DNA of 5,753 nt from Bdellovibrionales bacterium (GCA_005792225.1 SXSP01000428.1:1-5753), one strand, 5' to 3'; numbered from the stretch's first letter, positions 1 to 5,753 are shown. Translations and numbers: made by a program. Notes: a model not told the origin generated them from the sequence alone.

Positions 1-227
1 ATCAACTTCATCTTGGTGCTGGCTGCCAAGTCGTCACTGATAAGGCCGACGGCATCCAAAAGTTGTTGTGCATGATCGTCGATCTTGCCTCGGGCAGAGT
101 CGCGACAGCACGCGCGCAATCGAGTGTCGAATATCTCAGCGCAAGCTATGCTTCCTCCCAAATGTCGAACGGGGAGAGTGTAAACGCTCTCTACGATTTG
201 TCTTGTCGTCATGTCGGGTCGCTCTAA
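1..227 (+). CDS. 3' end of an unrecognised protein gene (5' truncated by window edge)
   Basis: An open frame runs from codon 3-5 to a TAA at 225-227, giving about 74 C-terminal residues; the start lies upstream of the window. Three cysteines are visible, in the contexts GAGCQVV, LLCMIV and DLSCRHV, so an exported, disulfide-containing protein is possible. I recognise no family. Evidence that it is real: the frame is open from the window edge, its composition is protein-like and not low-complexity, and it stops 24 bp before the start of the next gene. That gap holds only the next gene's Shine-Dalgarno site, which suggests an operon with the metalloprotease. A different frame (68-514) is also open here, but it runs into the metalloprotease and looks like a shadow. 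Function unknown. Confidence 0.6.
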   Translation, partial: QLHLGAGCQVVTDKADGIQKLLCMIVDLASGRVATARAQSSVEYLSASYASSQMSNGESVNALYDLSCRHVGSL

Positions 228-241
228 CCGCGCTCATAATT

Positions 242-246
242 GGAGG
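242..246 (+). promoter_or_regulatory. Ribosome binding site of the metalloprotease
   Basis: GGAGG lies 5 nt before the ATG at 252. This fixes the start at 252 and rules out the in-frame TTG at 240, which would place the ribosome site inside the gene and add four residues ahead of the signal peptide. Confidence 0.8.
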
Positions 247-251
247 CCAAG

Positions 252-1442
252 ATGAAGTCCTCTCTGCTCGCCGCTCTTACGATCTTCCTATCGGTCAGTT
301 CGCTCCATGCCGGGTCCATTCAGAGCGGAGGTGGGGAGGACTTCGAGGATCGCCTCAATCCTTGGTTTCTGCAAAATACCGAAGAAGTCCGGTACTGCAT
401 CAAGATCGATCAGAAGAATTTTGGAACCTCTCTGGCGCATGTGGAATCGCAGATTCAGTCCGCCCTGGAATATTGGAAGGCGGAATTTCAAAACTCGATC
501 TCGCCGGTAGGTAGTTCGATTCGGGTCGGAACTCAGCGATTCTTGCAAGTCGACTGCGGTGAAGCTCACGACCTCGCCTTTCAATTCGGGGTCCTTTCGG
601 CGGCACAGAAGGCGTCTCTCGAAAAGCCGAGTCGTTACATCGGTGTCACGGTTCGGGAGAGCTATGACGTCTCTTCCTTGAAGGCGAAAGGTTACATCTA
701 TTTGTCTCCCGCATTCGGGGACTTGAAATACGAAGATGAGCGACTCATACCGAACGCATGGGCGCTGCACGGCGGCTACTTACTCGCATCTGTCCTCGCC
801 CATGAACTCGGCCATGTCTTTGGTCTCCCTCACAATGGCGGCCGTTTTCAACTCATGGGGCAGCAGTTTCCCGAGCAGCTACTGAATCAAAATTATGCGC
901 GTTGGGTAGATCCGTCGCGGCCGATTCCCGCTACACTTTCGCTGGCGAGGGGGGATTCACGCGCAGGGCAAGGGCAATGTCTTCCAGACCCCACGATGAA
1001 GACTGTCATCCGAATCTTCGGCTTACCTGCCGGCTCGAAGTGCGTTCGGCTTGAATATCATCATCAGAGCCCTCTCAAGGTCTCAGAGCTTCGCGTCTTT
1101 TCATCGACGAGTAAGACCGGGCCGGAAACCCTGGTTGCAACCGCTGCAATGAGGACGGTTGATGCGACCTCCTCCATTGCCGGCGTAACGGCTTGGTTGA
1201 CTCCCGCTCAGCGGGTCGTGAAGCTCCCGTACTCGAATGGTCAGCGGCTTATCGGGCCCATATTCCCGGAAGTGACGAAACAAGGTTTCATGATCTGCCG
1301 AATGGCTGAATGCCGACGAGAGATTTTTGTTCGTTTCGAATCAGGTTCGGCGTTCATCGGTGGAGTCGTCGATGGTCAGCTCATCTACGACTTTTTCGCA
1401 AGTTCGGAAGAGATGCCTCGTAGGTCTATAAGGTCGAACTGA
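252..1442 (+). CDS. Secreted zinc metalloprotease, metzincin clan (matrixin-like)
   Basis: This 396-residue protein starts at the ATG at 252, behind a good GGAGG. Residues 1-20 form a signal peptide (MKSS, a hydrophobic core, then LHA before GS), so it should act outside the cytoplasm. Residues 184-194 read HELGHVFGLPH, the metzincin zinc site HExxHxxGxxH: H184, H188 and H194 bind zinc and E185 is the catalytic base. LMG at 201-203 supplies the Met-turn; M202 lies eight residues after the third His, the spacing seen in matrixins. The segment VRYCI followed by a helix ending near W75 resembles the N-terminal half of bacterial matrixin-like domains. Residues from about 230 to 396 form a C-terminal region I cannot assign. 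The mature protein has six cysteines (49, 102, 243, 264, 349, 354), enough for three disulfides. No cysteine-switch propeptide is visible, and the catalytic domain seems to begin soon after the signal peptide. The fold class is secure; the substrate is unknown. Confidence 0.88.
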   Translation: MKSSLLAALTIFLSVSSLHAGSIQSGGGEDFEDRLNPWFLQNTEEVRYCIKIDQKNFGTSLAHVESQIQSALEYWKAEFQNSISPVGSSIRVGTQRFLQVDCGEAHDLAFQFGVLSAAQKASLEKPSRYIGVTVRESYDVSSLKAKGYIYLSPAFGDLKYEDERLIPNAWALHGGYLLASVLAHELGHVFGLPHNGGRFQLMGQQFPEQLLNQNYARWVDPSRPIPATLSLARGDSRAGQGQCLPDPTMKTVIRIFGLPAGSKCVRLEYHHQSPLKVSELRVFSSTSKTGPETLVATAAMRTVDATSSIAGVTAWLTPAQRVVKLPYSNGQRLIGPIFPEVTKQGFMICRMAECRREIFVRFESGSAFIGGVVDGQLIYDFFASSEEMPRRSIRSN

Positions 1443-1499
1443 GCCTGGCGCGAGATCTGCAAATATCCGTGACTTGTGAATAGCGGCTCAGCGAGAGAC

Positions 1500-1518
1500 A
1501 TCTGCCATGCAGATTTTT
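1500..1518 (+). terminator. Short stem with T-tract in the lipoprotein leader
   Basis: ATCTGC (1500-1505) and GCAGAT (1509-1514) form a perfect 6-bp stem with a 3-nt loop, followed by TTTT (1515-1518). It lies 58 bp after the metalloprotease stop. The stem is short and only half GC, so termination would be weak; it may be chance. A second ATCTGCA at 1455-1461 could compete for the same 3' arm. Confidence 0.3.
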
Positions 1519-1539
1519 CGCGGAGCCGGCGAATTTTTT
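1517..1539 (+). terminator. Second stem with T6 tract just upstream of the lipoprotein RBS
   Basis: TTCGC (1517-1521) pairs with GCGAA (1529-1533) across a 7-nt loop, followed directly by six T residues (1534-1539). The tract ends one base before the lipoprotein's GGGAG. Only 5 bp pair, so strength is doubtful, but the layout is that of an intrinsic terminator or leader attenuator. Confidence 0.3.
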
Positions 1540-1540
1540 C

Positions 1541-1545
1541 GGGAG
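1541..1545 (+). promoter_or_regulatory. Ribosome binding site of the lipoprotein
   Basis: GGGAG lies 6 nt before the ATG at 1552. It selects that start over the in-frame ATG at 1507, which would put 15 charged and polar residues before the lipoprotein signal. Confidence 0.7.
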
Positions 1546-1551
1546 TCACAA

Positions 1552-2040
1552 ATGAAAAACTTGTTGCTGGTTCTGGTCGCGAGTTTCCTTCTCGGGGCTT
1601 GCGGAAAATCTGGATCGGGGTCGGGTCCCTCGCCGGCGAATGTCGGCGTCTTAGATCTCACCGATCGCGCTGAATGCGCGGGCGTCACACCGCCGGGCCT
1701 CACTCTGGGGTCCGCGAGTTGGATGCTGATTCAGAAGGCGCCGAACGGAATTGGCTACCGGAGAATCTACCGGTTTCATCCCCGCTCGATGGAAGTGATC
1801 GTCACCGCGCGGAGCGACGCTCACATGGAGCATCTTCGGGTTCGTTCCCGCGTTCGTTACCAGCCAGGCGGCATCGCGATCATGAGTCGTGCTCACCGGG
1901 CAAAGTTGATTCATTCCGCCCAAGGGCCCGTGCCCTTTGAATTTAGCTTGATGCCGACAGTTGCAACGTATTCGTTCGTTGGATCGTGCTTGCAGTTGAA
2001 TCTGGGCGGGGAGTCGATGGTCCTCGTGCCGAATCGTTAA
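1552..2040 (+). CDS. Small lipoprotein of unknown function
   Basis: The protein has 162 residues. It opens with a classic lipoprotein signal: MK, a hydrophobic core and the lipobox LGAC, with C17 as the lipidated cysteine. G18 follows instead of Asp, so by the E. coli sorting rule it would go to the outer membrane. Residues 18-30 form a flexible Gly/Ser/Pro linker (KSGSGSGPSPA). The rest alternates short hydrophobic and polar stretches, suggesting an all-beta domain, perhaps a small barrel; this is a visual impression. C42 and C146 lie near the two ends of that domain and could form a disulfide closing it. I recognise no family. It follows the metalloprotease by 109 bp on the same strand and ends at a strong hairpin. 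A role as partner or inhibitor of the protease is possible but unproven. Confidence 0.85.
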   Translation: MKNLLLVLVASFLLGACGKSGSGSGPSPANVGVLDLTDRAECAGVTPPGLTLGSASWMLIQKAPNGIGYRRIYRFHPRSMEVIVTARSDAHMEHLRVRSRVRYQPGGIAIMSRAHRAKLIHSAQGPVPFEFSLMPTVATYSFVGSCLQLNLGGESMVLVPNR

Positions 2041-2048
2041 GATAACGG

Positions 2049-2082
2049 GAAGCCGGTCTCTCGTGCGCGAGAAACCGGCTTC
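2049..2082. terminator. Strong hairpin between convergent genes, probable bidirectional terminator
   Basis: The arms at 2049-2063 and 2068-2082 form a 15-bp stem with a TGCG loop. There is one imperfect pair, C2058 with A2073: a C-A mismatch in plus-strand RNA but a G-U wobble in minus-strand RNA, so the stem is continuous in the minus transcript. It starts 8 bp after the lipoprotein stop and 6 bp beyond the aminopeptidase stop. Neither side has a clear U-tract, so Rho-independent strength is uncertain, but position and stem length argue for a transcript end for both genes. Confidence 0.7.
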
Positions 2083-2088
2083 ATCAAA

Positions 2089-3357
2089 TTACGGCTGGCG
2101 CGCCGTTGAATTTCCGAGATCCATCGCGATCGCGAGTGCGATCTTTGAGAAGATCGCCGCGTGCTCGAAGCTCGTGTCTTGATCGATCACGTCGCGCGTG
2201 GTGTGAAGTTTCTTGTTCATTTGTCTGAACGGCGCCTCTGAAGGCATGAGGGCTGGATAGCCCTGTTTGTGCCAAGAAGCGTGGTCACTGCAGCCGTAGC
2301 CGCAACGATCGTCGAGGATCTGCGCGTTTAAATACGTGCTGTTGAGTCCGACGAAGTAGCTACGCATCCAAGCGCTCGTAAAATCCGACATCGATGCGAT
2401 CTTGCCCGCGCCCGCGCCCGGAAACGAAGTCATATCGAGCTGAAGGACGCCGACGACATCCTTATTCTGTGAGCGATACTCGCGCGCGATTTCAGCCGAG
2501 CCGAGAAGTCCGCTCTCTTCTCCCGCATACCAGAAGAACTCGACCGTGCGCTGGGGTTGTTGCCCTTGAGCCGCGAAGACGCGAAGTGCTTCGAGTAGGC
2601 AAGCGGAACCCGACGCGTTGTCGTCGGCACCGGGTGCGTGACGATCGCCGAACCATTCCTGGTTGATTGAATCGACGTGGCCTCCAAGAGCGACGATTTC
2701 GTTCGGACGTTGCGAGCCGGGAATGTGAACGCGAATCGATTTCTGCCCCGTCGAACTGTGCGAGATGAGATCGACTTGGTAGGGAAGGCTCGTGCTCGAG
2801 AGGATCTGCTCGATGCGAGCTTTGAAGGCTTCGATCGGCTCATTCGCGTTTGGTAAACGGTTATCGCGCGATTCGAAGCGAGAAAGGAACTCGACGTGCG
2901 AGCGGATCTGATCCGCCGAGATCTGCTGCAGCCCCGAGACGATCGCAGGATTCGCCGTGAGGTTCTGCGCGCTCGTCATCGGGCGGAACCGGCGATTGCG
3001 AAGCTCTTGCGATGCGAGTTGCCCGAACACGTCCGTGATGACGAGGTTGTTGTCGGATACTTCCGGCAAAGCCTCGAAGCCCGCGCAAGAGCCGCGCTCG
3101 TGCGCGAGGTGGCTCAGCTTGAGCTGTTGATCCGTCGTGAGTCTCGCGTACGCAACGCCCGTTACGGGCTCCGTCGCGAGAACTTGCGCACCGACCGCTT
3201 CGATGAGCTCTGAATCGGCGAGAACGGGTTTCGGATTGATTTCGGTGCGTGGTGCTTCAATCGCGACCGCGCGAGCGCCGGCGATCATGAGCATTCCTGC
3301 CACAAGCGCCTTGATGGATGCATGAATCCCTTGATGACTTCTTCTTCCTTGAGTCAT
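2089..3357 (-). CDS. Secreted M28 family zinc aminopeptidase (Vibrio leucyl aminopeptidase type)
   Basis: The protein has 422 residues. Residues 1-30 are a signal peptide with a long basic n-region, probably cut after GARA. Residues 31 to about 135 match no part of the mature Vibrio proteolyticus enzyme and probably form a propeptide. The catalytic domain runs from about 140 to 417. All di-zinc residues are visible: H227 (GGHVDS), D245 as bridging Asp (PGADDNASG), E280 as catalytic base and E281 as ligand (GEESGLLGS), D308 (LQLDMT) and H385 (LHTTRD). C352 and C356 in RCGYGCSDHASWH match the disulfide next to the Vibrio active site. It should remove N-terminal residues, probably hydrophobic ones, from peptides outside the cytoplasm. 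It ends with the catalytic domain and lacks the C-terminal domain of the Vibrio precursor. The gene is monocistronic, transcribed away from its 3529 neighbour, and ends at a hairpin. Confidence 0.95.
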   Translation of the reverse strand: MTQGRRSHQGIHASIKALVAGMLMIAGARAVAIEAPRTEINPKPVLADSELIEAVGAQVLATEPVTGVAYARLTTDQQLKLSHLAHERGSCAGFEALPEVSDNNLVITDVFGQLASQELRNRRFRPMTSAQNLTANPAIVSGLQQISADQIRSHVEFLSRFESRDNRLPNANEPIEAFKARIEQILSSTSLPYQVDLISHSSTGQKSIRVHIPGSQRPNEIVALGGHVDSINQEWFGDRHAPGADDNASGSACLLEALRVFAAQGQQPQRTVEFFWYAGEESGLLGSAEIAREYRSQNKDVVGVLQLDMTSFPGAGAGKIASMSDFTSAWMRSYFVGLNSTYLNAQILDDRCGYGCSDHASWHKQGYPALMPSEAPFRQMNKKLHTTRDVIDQDTSFEHAAIFSKIALAIAMDLGNSTARQP

Positions 3358-3362
3358 TGGCC

Positions 3363-3369
3363 CCTCCTT
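3363..3369 (-). promoter_or_regulatory. Ribosome binding site of the M28 aminopeptidase
   Basis: On the minus strand AAGGAGG lies 5 nt before the ATG (3357-3355). This near-perfect Shine-Dalgarno match confirms the start and suggests efficient translation. Confidence 0.85.
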
Positions 3370-3528
3370 GATTGCTGATGTTTAGCCTCCCGCGTTTCCT
3401 AGTCCGATGTCGAGGGGGAAAATCGAAAAACGCATCGCGCCGCCTGGTCCATGGTCGAGTTATTGCTTCAACTTTTAGGGAATTCCAGCCGATGAGGGAG
3501 AGTCAATCGAACGCGAGGTTACTGGAAG
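3370..3528. other. Divergent intergenic spacer
   Basis: The spacer between the aminopeptidase and the 3529 gene must hold the promoters for both. I found no pair of -35 and -10 boxes at proper spacing in either direction. GGAATTCC (3479-3486) is a palindrome, and TTCCAG (3483-3488) has a matching CTGGAA (3522-3527) near the start codon; both are short enough to be chance. The ribosome site for the 3529 gene is weak: GAGG at 3515-3518 is 10 nt away, and GGAAG abuts the ATG. Confidence 0.5.
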
Positions 3529-4878
3529 ATGAAACGAATTGTTACAGCCATCATCACGGTCGTGACGTGCTTGAGTTTTTCCGCTTCTGCCGCTCAAAAG
3601 AGCGCCGCGCGAGTCAAGAAGCAGAAGTTCACGCCACTCCAATTCGACTACATCAAAACCCAAGCGTTTCGTAACGCCTTCATGCAGAATATCGTGAACC
3701 AAATGAATCTTGTTGATACCGCGAAGGACTTCGACGAGCGTATCCTGTCATTTTTTCCGACGAAAGAGCGCACGAAAATACGCGCGATGCTGAAGCTCAC
3801 GGGCAACAAGATGACCACGGCCGAAAACCAAGATGGAGTTCTTGTCGCCACCTCCGGCACGGCCAAGCTTCGGGTGGAATGGCCCGACATCTCAAAAACC
3901 GAGTTCAAGATCAATGGCGTCCTCTGGGTCTACAATCCCGCGAAATCTCTTTCGGACCAGCTTGGAATCCTCGCACAAAAACTTAAACCCCGCGAAACGG
4001 CACTGCACGATCTACTTTTGCCGAGGGCGGAAGCCCTGATTCCCGCCGTTGCGGCAGCGATGGCGGCTCACCCGTATTTGTCGGCGGCGGTCGTGGCGGT
4101 TGGTACGCATATCGGATCGGAATTATTAAAGAACTTCGGTGGAGGCATCTTAACTGCCGGCAATGACGTCTTCTGCACGCAGGTCGATAAAGCTGGTGGT
4201 GTTGGCATCGTTGGCATCTGCAGCGAGTGGAAGAAGAACGAAGAAGAGAAGGTTCTCGCAGGAATGCCTGCACTCGATGCCATCACCCAGCAGGTTGCAT
4301 CATCAGGCGCCGGAAACGTCCTCGATAAATGGGAAGCCCAGGAATGGGTCTGCCCCGATAACAACGATGGAAAAGACCGTATCTACCAAGCACGCATTCG
4401 CCGGATCGTCATCAAAGACGGAAAGAAAGAGCCTCAAGGTGCCTGGTCGAATATTCGAGCCGTGATCGGTGCGGACACCAAACCAAAATCCTTGATGGTG
4501 GGTCCGATCGACGTCGATCTCGAGAACGCTTCGAACGACGACGCCACAATGAACAAGATTTACATGTCGGTCTCCTTCGAAAAAACGAAAGGGCGCATGA
4601 CCGAAATCGCTATTCCTAACCCGGAATGGAAGCCAGATACTCTGAATCCGATCGTAGGACCCACGATTAAAATTACGCCTGCGCTACGCCTTTCCGTGCC
4701 GGAGGCTGAAAAGCTGACGCGCGGGAAAGACCTCGTCGCTTTCGTCAACCAGAAGGTCATGAAGTGCGTTGTGCGCAATCTCGAGATGACCTCCGAGCAA
4801 GCCGGCACTCCCGGTCAGCCCGCAGCTCCCGCGGAACCAGCTCCGGCTGCAGCTCCCGCAGGCGGCACCGCTCAGTAG
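3529..4878 (+). CDS. Exported protein of unknown function with an Ala-rich hydrophobic segment and Ala/Pro tail
   Basis: The protein has 449 residues and I recognise no family. Residues 1-21 form a signal peptide ending ASA before AQK, followed by a basic stretch (RVKKQK, 28-33). Residues about 36-100 look helical and charged, and about 105-135 contain beta-like stretches. Residues about 163-200 are hydrophobic and alanine-rich, with a central HP turn (181-182), and could be a helical hairpin or a membrane-associated segment. A glycine-rich loop follows. C216, C231, C275 and C413 make an even set in the mature protein. C14 is preceded by VVT, a poor lipobox, so cleavage by signal peptidase I is more likely. 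Residues about 424-449 are a low-complexity Ala/Pro/Gly tail. The start ATG has only a weak ribosome site, but the signal peptide begins exactly there. It overlaps the convergent deacylase gene by 7 bp. Confidence 0.85.
   Translation: MKRIVTAIITVVTCLSFSASAAQKSAARVKKQKFTPLQFDYIKTQAFRNAFMQNIVNQMNLVDTAKDFDERILSFFPTKERTKIRAMLKLTGNKMTTAENQDGVLVATSGTAKLRVEWPDISKTEFKINGVLWVYNPAKSLSDQLGILAQKLKPRETALHDLLLPRAEALIPAVAAAMAAHPYLSAAVVAVGTHIGSELLKNFGGGILTAGNDVFCTQVDKAGGVGIVGICSEWKKNEEEKVLAGMPALDAITQQVASSGAGNVLDKWEAQEWVCPDNNDGKDRIYQARIRRIVIKDGKKEPQGAWSNIRAVIGADTKPKSLMVGPIDVDLENASNDDATMNKIYMSVSFEKTKGRMTEIAIPNPEWKPDTLNPIVGPTIKITPALRLSVPEAEKLTRGKDLVAFVNQKVMKCVVRNLEMTSEQAGTPGQPAAPAEPAPAAAPAGGTAQ
4801..4875 (+). 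repeat. Low-complexity Ala/Pro-coding tract
   Basis: This encodes the C-terminal tail of the 449-residue protein. GCAGCTCCCGC occurs at 4822-4832 and again at 4849-4859, 27 bp (nine codons) apart and in frame, each encoding an Ala-Ala-Pro-Ala type unit. The tail probably arose by short in-frame duplications and acts as a flexible, disordered end. Confidence 0.5.
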
Positions 4879-5753
4879 GTGAGCTCCGCGGGCCTCAGCG
4901 CCTGCGGAAAGTAGACTTCCTTCAGCGCGCGGTAGGTTCCCACGTGCGCTTCCACCGTAAGTTCAATCGGCTTCGCATAACCTCCGCCCATCGAAATCGA
5001 AACCGGAATCCCGCGCGCTTTGCAGGCGTTCATCACCAAGCGATCTCGCGCCTCAAGGCCCGCATGGGTGAGCGATAGTTTTCCGAGCGTGTCTTCCTTC
5101 AGCGGATCCACACCCGCTTGATAAAAAACAATATCGGGCCGTATCTCTAAGACCTCAGGAAGAGCGCCGCTGAGGCGTTCAAGAAACTCGTCGTCACCGG
5201 TCTCGTCCGCAAGGCCAATATCGAGCGAAGAAGGAACCTTGCGAAACGGATAATTTCTTTCCCCATGCATCGAGAAGATGAAAACGTCATCGCGCCCTCC
5301 CAGGATGCTCGAGTTTCCATTTCCTTGATGCACATCAAGGTCAATAATCGCCGCGCGCTGAATGAGCCCGAGCCTTTTGAGATTCAGAAACGCCACCGCA
5401 ATGTCGTTGAACACGCAGTAACCTTCACCCGCATCCCTATGCGCGTGGTGAGTGCCACCAGACAAGTTCCCCGCGATACCGCTAGCGAGCGCCGCATGCG
5501 CCGCCGCCACACAGCCGCCGACAGACGCAAGACTTCGCTGCACGAGCCCCGGCGTCCAAGGAAACCCGATCCGCTTCAAAGCCTGCGTCTCGATCGTCCC
5601 ATTGATGATGCTGTCGACGTAAGCCTCATCATGCGCAAGACAAACCTGCTCGCGCGTCGCAAACGGAGCCGGATAAATCTCGTGCTCGCTCAGCGTCTGC
5701 GTCTCAATGAGGCGCTCGCGAAGCATCCGATACTTCCGCATCGGAAACCGATG
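4872..5753 (-). CDS. Histone deacetylase-like zinc deacylase, HDAC11 (class IV) type; 5' end outside window
   Basis: The frame is open from the window edge. The four codons before the first in-window Met read HRFP, giving HRFPMRKY, a segment found inside this family near the N-terminus. That Met (5741) is therefore internal and a short N-terminal part is missing. Numbering from it, the His-His pair is H98-H99 (GGTHHA), followed by GYCVFND. Zinc ligands are D136 and H138 (DLDVHQGNG) and D212 (AGVDPL), and the catalytic Tyr is Y255 (MGGGY). HQGNG in place of HHGNG, and the AGVDPLxxDxLGxLSLT stretch, resemble HDAC11. All catalytic residues are present. It should hydrolyse acyl-lysine or another acyl-amine in the cytoplasm; bacterial members act on proteins, polyamines or acetoin-related targets, so the substrate is open. 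HDAC11 itself prefers long fatty-acyl groups. No signal peptide is visible in the part seen. Confidence 0.93.
   Translation of the reverse strand, partial: HRFPMRKYRMLRERLIETQTLSEHEIYPAPFATREQVCLAHDEAYVDSIINGTIETQALKRIGFPWTPGLVQRSLASVGGCVAAAHAALASGIAGNLSGGTHHAHRDAGEGYCVFNDIAVAFLNLKRLGLIQRAAIIDLDVHQGNGNSSILGGRDDVFIFSMHGERNYPFRKVPSSLDIGLADETGDDEFLERLSGALPEVLEIRPDIVFYQAGVDPLKEDTLGKLSLTHAGLEARDRLVMNACKARGIPVSISMGGGYAKPIELTVEAHVGTYRALKEVYFPQALRPAELTY
4885..4908 (+). terminator. Candidate terminator hairpin inside the antisense deacylase gene
   Basis: TCCGCGGGC (4885-4893) pairs with GCCTGCGGA (4900-4908) across a 6-nt loop. This is a 9-bp GC-rich stem, with one G-U wobble in plus-strand RNA that becomes an A-C mismatch in minus-strand RNA. 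It begins 6 bp after the plus-strand stop at 4878, so it suits the end of that transcript. There is no T-tract, and the bases also encode the C-terminus of the deacylase. Confidence 0.4.

Noticed and set aside
68..514. 148-codon open frame on the plus strand
   Set aside because: It overlaps the metalloprotease in another frame and lacks a ribosome site and any recognisable protein features; its Arg/Ser-rich composition is typical of an out-of-frame shadow.
1507..1551. Upstream ATG extending the lipoprotein by 15 residues
   Set aside because: The extension would push the lipoprotein signal away from the N-terminus and has no ribosome site; the ATG at 1552 has GGGAG 6 nt upstream.
2394..2843. 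Long open frames on both strands across the aminopeptidase gene
   Set aside because: They are shadows of the M28 gene, whose catalytic residues are intact in the chosen frame; the alternative frames are Arg-rich with no domain.
3340..3345. Twin arginine near the aminopeptidase N-terminus as a Tat signal
   Set aside because: GRRSHQG lacks the hydrophobic +2/+3 residues of the Tat motif and lies far before the hydrophobic core; a Sec signal fits better.
3370..3528. Possible promoter boxes such as TTGCTT (plus) or TCGACA (minus)
   Set aside because: No -10 box at 16-18 bp spacing accompanies either one; single hexamers of this kind are expected by chance.
3559..3570. C14 of the 449-residue protein as a lipoprotein cysteine
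   Set aside because: The residues before it are VVT; Thr at -1 is outside the lipobox rule, and a good signal peptidase I site (ASA) follows.
3372..3674. 100-codon plus-strand frame covering the divergent spacer
   Set aside because: It runs into the 3529 gene in a different frame, lacks a clear ribosome site and has no recognisable features.
5739..5741. ATG at 5741-5739 as the start of the deacylase
   Set aside because: The preceding in-frame codons encode HRFP, which continues the conserved HRFPMxKY segment of the family, so the gene begins beyond the window.

Overview
The window looks like ordinary bacterial chromosome, in the mid-fifties percent GC by eye. It is tightly packed with genes, and no mobile element, tRNA, rRNA or CRISPR array is visible. 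Four of the six genes encode proteins with export signals: three with signal peptidase I-type leaders and one lipoprotein. Small secreted proteins with paired cysteines, a matrixin-like protease and a Vibrio-type M28 aminopeptidase together suggest a Gram-negative, protein-degrading or predatory lineage such as Bdellovibrionota or a related former deltaproteobacterial group. That placement is inferred from gene style, not from a marker gene.

Layout. (1) Positions 1-227, plus strand: the 3' end of an unrecognised gene. (2) 252-1442, plus: a secreted zinc metalloprotease of the metzincin clan, 24 bp downstream and probably co-transcribed with (1). (3) 1552-2040, plus: a small lipoprotein, preceded by a 109-bp leader holding two stem-plus-T-tract elements. 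(4) 2049-2082: a strong hairpin between convergent genes. (5) 2089-3357, minus: a complete secreted M28 aminopeptidase. (6) 3358-3528: a 171-bp divergent spacer with no convincing promoter. (7) 3529-4878, plus: a 449-residue exported protein of unknown function. (8) 4872-5753, minus: a histone deacetylase-like deacylase of the HDAC11 (class IV) type whose start lies outside the window. Its 3' end overlaps gene 7 tail to tail by 7 bp.

How they fit together. The metzincin and the M28 enzyme would act outside the cytoplasm as an endo- and an exopeptidase, consistent with extracellular or periplasmic protein breakdown. The lipoprotein after the metzincin could be its partner or inhibitor, but only position and general build support this. 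The deacylase is cytoplasmic and has no visible link to the others. I see no clear-cut new system. The best leads are the protease-lipoprotein pair with its structured leader, and the unknown 449-residue protein.
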